From: Candidatus Roizmanbacteria bacterium RIFCSPHIGHO2_02_FULL_43_11
Lineage (GTDB): Bacteria > Patescibacteriota > Microgenomatia > UBA1406 > HO2-37-13b
NCBI GenBank assembly: GCA_001789515.1
Contig: MFZT01000006.1
Location: forward strand, 1-14,268
Length of the DNA stretch: 14,268 bases
Reading direction: 5' to 3'
The notes under the pieces were generated by a model. It was not told the origin of the DNA. It saw nothing but the letters and a program-made list of their open reading frames with translations, and made no database searches. A program made the translations under genes and the position numbers. Positions 6,572-12,918 of this stretch are shown piece after piece. Positions within the stretch are counted from its first letter, which is position 1. Every line of letters starts with the position of its first letter.

Positions 6572-7033
6572 ATGAGAGAGCAGGATCTTGCAGTCATGAG
6601 AGAAATCTTCGTGAAAGCAAAAAAATTCTCTCCACATTCTGACGAAGAAAGACGACAGCTTGTACAAAGATACATGACGCAGTATTCTATTCGCATACGA
6701 CCTTTTATGGCACTGGTACATAGCCATAGTGGTTCGGTATCCTTATCTAAAGATGAAAAAGGAAATAAGACTGGATATCTGATAGATGCTTACAATCCAA
6801 TTGGCACAGAAGGGTTGACAATATTGCATTGGTTAGTCATAGGCCACGAACTAGGGCATATTGAACTAATAGAAAGGGCTATCAAAGAAGATGCATATGC
6901 AGATTGGGTTATCATAGAGCGCTGGTGCGACCAATTCTCTATTGTGCTGCTTGGATTACAGCATGCCCATGTGGATGAGCACCTAATAGGGCCAGAAGCC
7001 TATGAAGACGACGATGATATAATGATGCTATGA
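6572..7033 (+). CDS. HExxH zinc metallopeptidase, ImmA/IrrE-like
   Basis: This 153-aa soluble protein has no signal peptide. The motif GHELGHIEL (91-99) supplies zinc ligands His92 and His96 and catalytic Glu93. About 20 residues later IIERWCDQFSIVLL (114-127) supplies the third ligand Glu116 and an ExxxD pair with Asp120. This spacing matches the gluzincin arrangement of the ImmA/IrrE family (COG2856), where the helix reads like ExxAxxFAxxLL. The C-terminus is a short acidic tail. Known members cleave phage or stress repressors, often beside an XRE regulator gene; none is present here, so a substrate cannot be named. The next gene overlaps by ATGA, so the two are coupled. It runs against the direction of its neighbours and lies inside the repeat-bounded block. 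A similar peptidase family is possible; metallopeptidase itself is secure. Confidence 0.75.
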   Translation: MREQDLAVMREIFVKAKKFSPHSDEERRQLVQRYMTQYSIRIRPFMALVHSHSGSVSLSKDEKGNKTGYLIDAYNPIGTEGLTILHWLVIGHELGHIELIERAIKEDAYADWVIIERWCDQFSIVLLGLQHAHVDEHLIGPEAYEDDDDIMML

Positions 7034-7539
7034 AAAAGATTCTCTACATGGCTCAATCTGCGAATGGATATATTGCTTTGCCTGATGATGAAACTCCCTG
7101 GACAGATAGTGAATGGGCAGAATATGAAAAAAAGGTTCAGGAAGTAGGCAATATCATTATTGGGAGGAGAACGTATGACAGATTGACACCTGAAGGTTTT
7201 ATAAGTATTGGCTCTCCAGACGTTGTTGTTGTAACAACCAAAGATCTCACTCCCAAATTTCCCAAAACACACGCTGCTCATTCTATCGAGGATGCCTGTG
7301 CACATCTTTCATCAAAAGGATACAACGAATGTTTTATTGGAGGCGGTAGTCAACTGAATAAAAGTGCCCTAGAAGCAGACCTGATTGATGAAATTTTTCT
7401 TGATATTGAACCGAAAATCTTTGGGAAAGGCCTTCCTCTGTTTGCAGAATCTGACATAAATCTCGATTTAGAGCTTATTACTATTCGCCAAACTGGGCAG
7501 AACACAATGCAACTTCATTGGAGAGTTCTACACAAATAG
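7030..7539 (+). CDS. RibD C-terminal / dihydrofolate reductase-fold oxidoreductase
   Basis: This 169-aa NADPH-dependent reductase fold is of the stand-alone RibD_C type (COG0262-like). Conserved pieces are MAQSANGYIA at the start, IIIGRRTYD (42-50, cofactor loop), VVVVTT (65-70), GGGSQLN (104-110, dinucleotide-binding glycines), and DEIFLDIEPKIFGKGLPLF (120-138). The RibD deaminase half is absent. The IFGKGLPLF block is typical of the RibD_C branch rather than classical FolA, so reduction of a pterin or a riboflavin intermediate is possible but not determined. Many small genomes carry such proteins without a complete folate or riboflavin route. The start overlaps the metallopeptidase stop by 4 bp. 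It is the last plus-strand gene before the right repeat array and converges on prfB. Confidence 0.85.
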   Translation: MKKILYMAQSANGYIALPDDETPWTDSEWAEYEKKVQEVGNIIIGRRTYDRLTPEGFISIGSPDVVVVTTKDLTPKFPKTHAAHSIEDACAHLSSKGYNECFIGGGSQLNKSALEADLIDEIFLDIEPKIFGKGLPLFAESDINLDLELITIRQTGQNTMQLHWRVLHK

Positions 7540-7567
7540 TCCCAGCCTGCCAATCTCCAATACTAAA

Positions 7568-7614
7568 CTTCTATCCTTCTATCCCTCTATCCCTCTATAC
7601 TTCTACCTCCCTAC
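7568..7614. repeat. Tandem array of degenerate 8-bp repeats (right, inverted copy)
   Basis: Read on the minus strand this is six units of the same pattern as 6459-6544: GTAGGGAG, GTAGAAG (7 bp), TATAGAGG, GATAGAGG, GATAGAAG, GATAGAAG. It lies between the convergent reductase and prfB genes and includes the prfB stop codon (7611-7613). The 20-bp segment 7586-7605 is the exact reverse complement of 6491-6510. Confidence 0.85.
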
Positions 7615-8624
7615 GCTTCCATCTTCAAATACTCCTCAATGAACTCATCAAGCGCACCATCTAAAACTGAATCAGGGTTTGTCTCCTCATGCTCCGTACG
7701 CAAATCTTTAACTAATTTATAAGGATGCAGCACATACGAGCGTATCTGCAAACCCCACGAGGCCATCTTTGGGCCTTTGAAAGTCTCCATCTTTTTCTCC
7801 CGCTCTTCCTGCTCGCGCTGCCACAACTTTGCCCTTAATAATTCCATGGCAATTTCGCGGTTTTGTTCCTGCTTACGCTCTCTCTGACAGGTAACCATAG
7901 TACCTGTCGGTTTATGAATAAGCCGCACTGCTGTGCTCACCTTATTCACATTTTGTCCTCCAGCACCGCCCGACCTGAAAAACTGCCACTCTAGGTCATC
8001 CTGGTTAATCGCAACGTCCTTATCCTGAATGACCGGTACAACTTCAACAAGCGCAAAAGATGTCTGTCGCAGTCCAGCAGCATTAAATGGAGACTGTCTG
8101 ACAAGGCGGTGCACTCCTGCCTCTGCCTTAAGATACCCGTATGCAAATAACCCCTTTACCTTGATAATCACAGTCTTCAGGCCAGCTTCTTCTCCCTCAA
8201 TCATGTCTAAAATTTCTGTGTCATATTCCTTTCTCTCGCAATATCTCGAATACATCCGGTGCAACATAGCGGTCCAATCCATTGCCTCTGTCCCCCCCTG
8301 CCCGGCATGAATGCTCACAAGAGCATCTTTCTTATCAAACTCGCCAGATAAAAAAAGCCTGATTTCATATTCCCTCAATAGCTTTTCCATCGCATCATAA
8401 TCACCCTCTTCAAACAGTAGCTGAAGCATTTCAAGATCATCAATATCTTTCCTTATCTGTGCGATTTCCTGAGAGACCGTTTTGGCATGCTCATGGTCTT
8501 TCCAGAAATTTTCATCATATGTTTGTGCTTCCAAACTTTGGGAATGCATCGTAAGTTCATCTATATGTACCTGAGCAAGTAATGTATTGAGACGTTTTTG
8601 AAGGTCCTCTTTAGGGTCATCCAT
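7611..8624 (-). CDS. prfB: Peptide chain release factor 2 (RF2)
   Basis: A 337-aa class I release factor that reads UGA and UAA in the ribosomal A site and triggers peptide release. The coiled N-terminal domain (1-100) is followed by the codon-recognition motif SPF (178-180, in [16 protein letters not shown]) that marks RF2 rather than RF1 (which has PxT). The hydrolysis motif GGQ is at 222-224 in [11 protein letters not shown]. The start by alignment to E. coli RF2 is near full length. There is no in-frame TGA early in the gene, so the autoregulatory +1 frameshift found in many bacteria is absent. Its own extended -10 promoter stands directly upstream. In many bacteria prfB precedes ftsE-ftsX; here the plus-strand metallopeptidase-reductase block lies between them. 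The stop is inside the right repeat array. Confidence 0.97.
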   Translation of the reverse strand: MDDPKEDLQKRLNTLLAQVHIDELTMHSQSLEAQTYDENFWKDHEHAKTVSQEIAQIRKDIDDLEMLQLLFEEGDYDAMEKLLREYEIRLFLSGEFDKKDALVSIHAGQGGTEAMDWTAMLHRMYSRYCERKEYDTEILDMIEGEEAGLKTVIIKVKGLFAYGYLKAEAGVHRLVRQSPFNAAGLRQTSFALVEVVPVIQDKDVAINQDDLEWQFFRSGGAGGQNVNKVSTAVRLIHKPTGTMVTCQRERKQEQNREIAMELLRAKLWQREQEEREKKMETFKGPKMASWGLQIRSYVLHPYKLVKDLRTEHEETNPDSVLDGALDEFIEEYLKMEA

Positions 8625-8642
8625 ATGGAGGTTATTATAACA
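8625..8642 (-). promoter_or_regulatory. Extended -10 promoter of prfB
   Basis: On the minus strand TGT-TATAAT (plus coordinates 8634-8642) is a perfect extended -10. It ends 9 bp before the prfB ATG, leaving a leader of 1-3 nt. The -35 region is poor, as expected for an extended -10 promoter. Confidence 0.6.
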
Positions 8643-8678
8643 GTTAGATCTAGAGACAGAAGCTTCGTGCCTAGGTCG

Positions 8679-10151
8679 TTACTCCCAATCACTTCCCACA
8701 ATGATCACCACATCTGCATTCTCCTCATCATTAAGGTCTGCAGCGTCGGAGATGGTTACATAATCGGCTAAATCTTTTTGCAGGAGCGAAAGGGCGTCAG
8801 AAACACTTTTCTTTAACTGGATCTCTGTGGCAGTATAATCAAAATTTTCAGCGTTGCTTGTCACAATATCTGTATAACCTGCATCCTGTAAAACAGTTTT
8901 AACTTCACCAGCCTTACCCTTTGTCCCTGATCCATTCAAGACCTTTACTTTAAGGTCTTCCCGTTTAACCGAAGGAGTTGGCGAGGGCTTGCGTGTCGGT
9001 GCCGAAGTTGGTTTACTGACCACGACTTTATCTCCTTTCTTAGGAAGATTCAGCGAGAATTGAGCAAGATTAAACTTGGATAATCCAAAGATGATCCCAA
9101 GTGTAAGTATAAATGAGAGCACAAAAATAATAATAGTTTTCAGATTGAAAATCTCGCGCAGTGCAGACAATAAGCCACTTCCGGGCACACTCATTTTGGG
9201 CAATCTTCTGTTACTGCCAGACACTACAGGCTTCCCGGTAAGCGTGAACTCTCGCATGGTCTCTGTGAAAATAAATGCGCCAAAGCAAACGTCGTACATG
9301 AGAATTGAAAAATTTTCGCTGCTTGTTGGGATGAGCATTTTCAAGTAGTCTTTGTAGAATGTATCAATAATCTTCTCAAGAGGGTTGGTCCATGCTCCAA
9401 CGTCCTTTGTAAATAGATCTTGGCGTACAGTGGCAGCTTGTGTTCCAGAAAGGATAAGTCGGCTAACTTTCAAACCCTCAGATTCAAGTGACCCCACAAG
9501 TGTCTTGAGTGAGGGTTTAATATCTGACCCAAGATCAACACATTCTGATTTCAATAGCCCCAAAGAATCATATACATATGCAAATGAATGCTGTTCGTTG
9601 TAGGAGGCAAAGAGTATAATCTCCTTTTTATCAGCCCGTAGCGTCTTGTCAAAGAGACTATAATATGCACTTTCTTCCGGAATAATGCGTGCGATTTTAA
9701 GCTGCAGTAACTGCAATGCTTCCTGTAGTGGCTTCAAAACCTCTGTGTCAATACTGTAAAAAAATACAGTAGCCTCAGTTCCTTTCCTTTTTACAAAATA
9801 ATCATGGTGGGTCGACTCAAGGGGCACTTTCAACTCCAAACGTACCTTATCTTTGACAAACGGCACAATTGCGGAATCTGAGATATCGGATGGTACTATA
9901 TATCGGCCAAACACAAAAAGTTCCTGAGGCAATATCAGACATATATCCTTGTCAGAGATAGGTTGTGGTTCTGCTGAAGTTAATGCCTCCTTAATAGCAC
10001 TGGCAATGAGATCAACGCTCTGAAAAGCCCCGTTTTCAATAAATGCTGAACTATGAGTTTTAGCAAAATGAGCAAGGCTATATTGACCAAGTAGCGTTTT
10101 GGTGAAACCAAGTGCTTTAATTGAATGCTGGCCAAGATATAAGTACACCAT
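8679..10151 (-). CDS. PilM-like actin-fold protein fused to an external LytR_C domain
   Basis: A 490-aa protein. Residues 1-310 resemble the PilM/FtsA-like actin-fold family of type IV pilus assembly: YLGQHSIKALGF at the start stands for phosphate loop 1, LILPQELFVFGRYIVP and the PEESAYYSLF turn are typical, and a second glycine-containing stretch is LILSGTQAA (232-240). It then carries one membrane helix (about 338-357), a Pro/Thr/Lys linker (371-397) and a LytR_C-type domain (400-487: VKVLNGSGTKGKAG, VLQDAGY, VVIIVG). PilM itself is a cytoplasmic peripheral protein of about 350 aa, so the helix plus external domain makes this a cytoplasm-to-envelope bridge. LytR_C domains occur in wall-associated proteins of unclear role. 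No pilN, pilO or pilQ neighbours are in view. It has its own promoter and lies 54 bp ahead of prfB. The domain order is clear; the PilM assignment is by overall resemblance. Confidence 0.72.
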   Translation of the reverse strand: MVYLYLGQHSIKALGFTKTLLGQYSLAHFAKTHSSAFIENGAFQSVDLIASAIKEALTSAEPQPISDKDICLILPQELFVFGRYIVPSDISDSAIVPFVKDKVRLELKVPLESTHHDYFVKRKGTEATVFFYSIDTEVLKPLQEALQLLQLKIARIIPEESAYYSLFDKTLRADKKEIILFASYNEQHSFAYVYDSLGLLKSECVDLGSDIKPSLKTLVGSLESEGLKVSRLILSGTQAATVRQDLFTKDVGAWTNPLEKIIDTFYKDYLKMLIPTSSENFSILMYDVCFGAFIFTETMREFTLTGKPVVSGSNRRLPKMSVPGSGLLSALREIFNLKTIIIFVLSFILTLGIIFGLSKFNLAQFSLNLPKKGDKVVVSKPTSAPTRKPSPTPSVKREDLKVKVLNGSGTKGKAGEVKTVLQDAGYTDIVTSNAENFDYTATEIQLKKSVSDALSLLQKDLADYVTISDAADLNDEENADVVIIVGSDWE

Positions 10152-10186
10152 ATATGTATCTTAATAGGTCCAATACAAAAAAACAA
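10152..10186 (-). promoter_or_regulatory. Promoter of the PilM-like/LytR_C gene
   Basis: On the minus strand TTGTTT (plus coordinates 10181-10186), a 17-bp spacer and TAAGAT (10158-10163) end 6 bp before the ATG. This again predicts transcription starting at the start codon. Confidence 0.5.
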
Positions 10187-10206
10187 TACTTTCGCAGCTA
10201 TCTGTA

Positions 10207-10959
10207 TCAACCTATTTTAAATAATCCGCCGACAAAATATGCGACAAGTGAAGATAGCGAACCAATCAGAAGTGTTTCTCCAACAGATCGGACGAGGTGT
10301 TGCTGAGTAACTTTCCAGCGAAAAACGCCTAAAACCAGAAGTGCTGAAAAGGCAAGAAGCATTGAATACATAAATCTTGTGACACCATCTCCGTTAATAA
10401 ACATATATGGGAAAAGCGGAATACTCCCAAAGAGAATGAATGAAATAAACGTGGCAAGGGAGGTTATGGCTGGCTTGTCTTGATGTGGATCCGGCATATT
10501 GAGCTCATTGTGCATCATGAAATCTACCCAGTATTGCTCATTTTTCTTATAAAGATGAGCAACGCGCTCAGCATCTTCATGAGAAAACCCCTTTTTCTTG
10601 AGAAGAGATACGGTCTCAGCATATTCAAAGTCAGGTTTGTTCCGGATTTCGAGAAGTTCTCTCTGCCGCTCTTTTTTATATGCGTCTTGGTCTGCTGTGA
10701 CTGATAAATAATTCCCGAGCCCCATAGATGTAGCGTCCCCGAGGAGGTTTGCAAATCCAAAGAGCAAAACCGATAAAAATGACAGCGTGGGCCAAGAAGT
10801 TGCGACCTGAGCTCCGGAAAATCCTGCAACAACAGCAAATGTTGTAACAATTCCATCACTACCGCCATATACAATTTCTCGCAAATACTGGGCAAACGGC
10901 GAGCGATAATGTTCCTGCCTTGAGTGTTTTTTCAGTTCTAAAGAAGTTATACGGTGCAT
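10207..10959 (-). CDS. VIT1/CCC1 family divalent metal (Fe/Mn) transporter
   Basis: This 250-aa membrane protein moves Fe2+ or Mn2+ out of the cytoplasm (into vacuoles in plants and yeast, outward in bacteria). The family signature REIVYGGSDGIVTTFAVVAG (27-46) opens the first helix. Five helices are likely: about 36-50, 62-86, 165-187, 195-212 and 226-247. The cytoplasmic segment 88-160 between helices 2 and 3 fits the metal-binding domain: Glu101, Glu104, Glu112, Glu115, Met148, Met149 and Glu152 have the same spacing as the metal ligands I recall for plant VIT1. Asp35 and Met79 may line the path. It starts 3 bp after the phosphorylase stop and is thus co-transcribed with it. No Shine-Dalgarno site is evident. 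Family call firm; metal and direction inferred. Confidence 0.92.
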   Translation of the reverse strand: MHRITSLELKKHSRQEHYRSPFAQYLREIVYGGSDGIVTTFAVVAGFSGAQVATSWPTLSFLSVLLFGFANLLGDATSMGLGNYLSVTADQDAYKKERQRELLEIRNKPDFEYAETVSLLKKKGFSHEDAERVAHLYKKNEQYWVDFMMHNELNMPDPHQDKPAITSLATFISFILFGSIPLFPYMFINGDGVTRFMYSMLLAFSALLVLGVFRWKVTQQHLVRSVGETLLIGSLSSLVAYFVGGLFKIG

Positions 10960-10962
10960 AGT

Positions 10963-12642
10963 TTATGCTTGCCTTTCCCATGCTTGCTTTGTGTATTCAC
11001 GGACACAGCGATGGGTATTAAAATACGCTCCTAAAGCAATTGCACGCTTCATGCGATGAATCCACTTCACACGGTCCTGGTAGAACATAGGAATAATAAC
11101 GTTGCCGAGCTCTGAGTAAAGGGCCTGAGAGTCTAGGTCGTTATCAAACTTGGCATCTAAACCAGATATCTCTTCTCCAATCTTAAAACCTGCCTCTGGT
11201 TCCATGCGGTAGCCTTCGAGCCACCAGCCATCAGGCACTGAGAAATTCAGTACACCATTTATGGCAGCTTTCATACCGGAAGTTCCCGAAGCCTCCAGGG
11301 GTTGCATAGGCGCGTTGAGCCAGATATCTGCACCAGCAACGAGAAACCGAGCAACACGTGGCGAGTAATTTTCAAGGTACACAATGCGAATTTTTCCTTT
11401 GAGCTGGTTTGCAAGCTGCACAACCTGTCTGACAATATCCTGACTATATTGATCGTATGGAAAGCTTTTCCCGCATTGAATAATCTGGATTTTTCCTTCA
11501 CCAACTTCAAGCAACTTTTGAACGTTGTGATACAAAAGCAAAGGACGCTTGTATGCTACAGGGCGCCTGGCAAGAGCAAGAGTCAAGACATTTTCATCAA
11601 AAGCATTATCGGTCACATGAGTGTTTACATAGCTCATTAGTTCGCGTTTTGCATGCATGTGGGCATTCCACAATAAATCATCGGCCACAGTCTCTGCTAC
11701 TTTTTTAAACTTGCCTGGATCCTTTAGGAAACCAGGAACACACTGCTCGTAGACATCCTGCAAATGCGGGTGTAGCCAAGTACGGTGATGTACCCCATTA
11801 TCAATGGCAGAGATAGAAAAACCAGGGAAAATATGAGAAGAAACCTTAGCATGTTTCTGTGATACAGCATTGGAATATTTACTCAGATTCATTGCGAGTT
11901 TTGTCATATGCAATTTTTCCTTTGAAGCAATCTCTTTAATATGCCAGGGGATATATTTTTCGCCAATATCATGCGCGAAAGCATAGTCAAAGCTGTCATG
12001 CCCTTCGGGAATAGGTGTGTGGGTTGTAAAAGTGCACAACGGTCGGACTTGGTCGTCCTTATATTCATGTTCTTCCAGTAAAGCAAGGGGGACAAATGCG
12101 CAATGTCCTTCATTCATATGATATGTTTTTATGTCAGTGTAGCCAAGCTTCCGGAGCATCTTAACACCTCCGATACCAAGTACAATCTCTTGCGCAAGCC
12201 GCAAATCCCCTTTATCTGCGTAAAGATTTGCCGAGATTTCCTGTCCCCAAGGAGAATTTTCAGGCAGTGCAGTATCTAATAAATAGACAGGCACGACATG
12301 TCCATCCAAACCTACTATGTCATACCGCCATACTCCAACATGCACGTCTTCATGGCGAATGGTAAGAGTAACCCGATCTGTGAGTTTGGTGAGTTGATCC
12401 ATTTTTCGCCATTCAACTTCATGAAACGTTTGCGAGCCATCCGGCAGAATATGCTGGGAAAAAATATGGCCATTGTAGATGAGAGATACACCTACGGCTT
12501 GAACAGTCATATCAGCACATGAGCGTAAAATGTCACCTGCAAGGACTCCGAGACCACCGGCATAGGTGGGGATGTGGGTCTCCAGCATAATCTCCATAGA
12601 AAAATATGCAATATCCTTAAGAGGAGGTTTGGTGAGTGCCAT
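10963..12642 (-). CDS. Alpha-glucan (glycogen/maltodextrin) phosphorylase, short form
   Basis: A 559-aa protein of the GT35 family that releases glucose-1-phosphate from alpha-1,4-glucans with pyridoxal phosphate. The N-terminus IAYFSMEIML...THIPTYAGGLGVLAGD (11-38) forms the glucan/phosphate-binding start. YNGHIFSQ, YHMNEGHCAF and TTHTPIPEGHD follow, and the cofactor lysine is about Lys458 in EASGTSGMKAAINGVLN, followed by PDGWW. Its size matches the short form of archaea and many bacteria (550-700 aa), which lacks the regulatory N-terminal part of the 800-aa enzymes. The frame stays open upstream to 12888, but those codons lie over the divergent small gene and resemble no phosphorylase, so 12642 is the start. 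Its product glucose-1-phosphate is also the substrate class of the nucleotidyltransferase at the left, though the genes are far apart. VIT1 follows 3 bp after it. Confidence 0.93.
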   Translation of the reverse strand: MALTKPPLKDIAYFSMEIMLETHIPTYAGGLGVLAGDILRSCADMTVQAVGVSLIYNGHIFSQHILPDGSQTFHEVEWRKMDQLTKLTDRVTLTIRHEDVHVGVWRYDIVGLDGHVVPVYLLDTALPENSPWGQEISANLYADKGDLRLAQEIVLGIGGVKMLRKLGYTDIKTYHMNEGHCAFVPLALLEEHEYKDDQVRPLCTFTTHTPIPEGHDSFDYAFAHDIGEKYIPWHIKEIASKEKLHMTKLAMNLSKYSNAVSQKHAKVSSHIFPGFSISAIDNGVHHRTWLHPHLQDVYEQCVPGFLKDPGKFKKVAETVADDLLWNAHMHAKRELMSYVNTHVTDNAFDENVLTLALARRPVAYKRPLLLYHNVQKLLEVGEGKIQIIQCGKSFPYDQYSQDIVRQVVQLANQLKGKIRIVYLENYSPRVARFLVAGADIWLNAPMQPLEASGTSGMKAAINGVLNFSVPDGWWLEGYRMEPEAGFKIGEEISGLDAKFDNDLDSQALYSELGNVIIPMFYQDRVKWIHRMKRAIALGAYFNTHRCVREYTKQAWERQA

Positions 12643-12652
12643 AACAACATTC

Positions 12653-12681
12653 AGCTTAATTGATTTTGACACAGTTATCAA
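12653..12681 (-). promoter_or_regulatory. Probable promoter of the phosphorylase-VIT1 operon
   Basis: On the minus strand TTGATA (plus coordinates 12676-12681), a 17-bp spacer and a weak TAAGCT (12653-12658) end 10 bp before the ATG at 12642. It overlaps the opposite-strand promoter at 12666-12694, so RNA polymerase is unlikely to use both at once. Confidence 0.4.
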
Positions 12682-12694
12682 GAATTGATAGAAT
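12666..12694 (+). promoter_or_regulatory. Near-consensus sigma-70 promoter of the 59-aa gene
   Basis: TTGACA (12666-12671, 6/6), a 17-bp spacer and TAGAAT (12689-12694, 5/6) form the best promoter in the window. Transcription should start near 12701-12702, which is the A of the ATG at 12702. It is the clearest leaderless arrangement here and also fixes the start codon of the small gene. Confidence 0.75.
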
Positions 12695-12701
12695 GGATAA
12701 T

Positions 12702-12881
12702 ATGACGCCACCAAAACCACCACAGGGACAAGGAGGACAGACTGCTCCGGACCCACGGGATTCAAAATTGTGGACAAGAGAAGGCAAGTCTGCAGAGGAG
12801 AGGGCAGCTCATGATAAAAATCTTCAAAGGGGGCTTGATCTCCTGAATGACTACCAAGGTGGTAGCAAAGAAGGACGTTGA
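12702..12881 (+). CDS. Small hydrophilic protein (59 aa), unknown function
   Basis: I do not recognise this protein. Residues 1-20 are rich in Pro, Gly and Gln (MTPPKPPQGQGG), and residues 24-50 are strongly charged and probably helical (LWTREGKSAEERAAHDKNLQRGLDLLNDY), ending in a Gly/Lys tail. It has no membrane segment and no Cys. Two earlier in-frame ATGs (12660 and 12693) lie before or inside the promoter and cannot be used by its transcript, so 12702 is chosen. It is divergent from the phosphorylase gene and converges on the GT-C membrane protein with a 37-bp gap. Reality as a gene rests on the strong promoter placed exactly for a leaderless ATG and on the absence of any competing gene; conservation is untested. 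It stops with TGA. Confidence 0.6.
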   Translation: MTPPKPPQGQGGQTAPDPRDSKLWTREGKSAEERAAHDKNLQRGLDLLNDYQGGSKEGR

Positions 12882-12918
12882 AGCTCAAGCAGTCATGATC
12901 GGGGTTCTGAAATGACTT

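Noticed and set aside
6443..6727. N-terminal extension of the 168-aa membrane protein by 95 codons
   Set aside because: It would translate the octamer array (a Pro/Ser/Ile/Tyr repeat) and the reverse strand of the metallopeptidase gene, placing 95 unlikely residues before the membrane helix.
6459..7614. Integron gene cassette (the reductase fold recalls dfr cassettes)
   Set aside because: No attC-like imperfect stem with R and L boxes, no attI and no integrase. The flanks are tandem octamers, and the protein is RibD_C-like rather than a trimethoprim-resistance DfrA or DfrB.
8550..8624. Programmed +1 frameshift in prfB
   Set aside because: One uninterrupted frame covers the whole N-terminal domain, and no in-frame TGA occurs near codons 20-30.
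12643..12888. N-terminal extension of the phosphorylase frame by 82 codons
   Set aside because: The extra residues resemble no phosphorylase N-terminus, lie antisense to the 59-aa gene and pass through both divergent promoters. The family start motif begins right after 12642.
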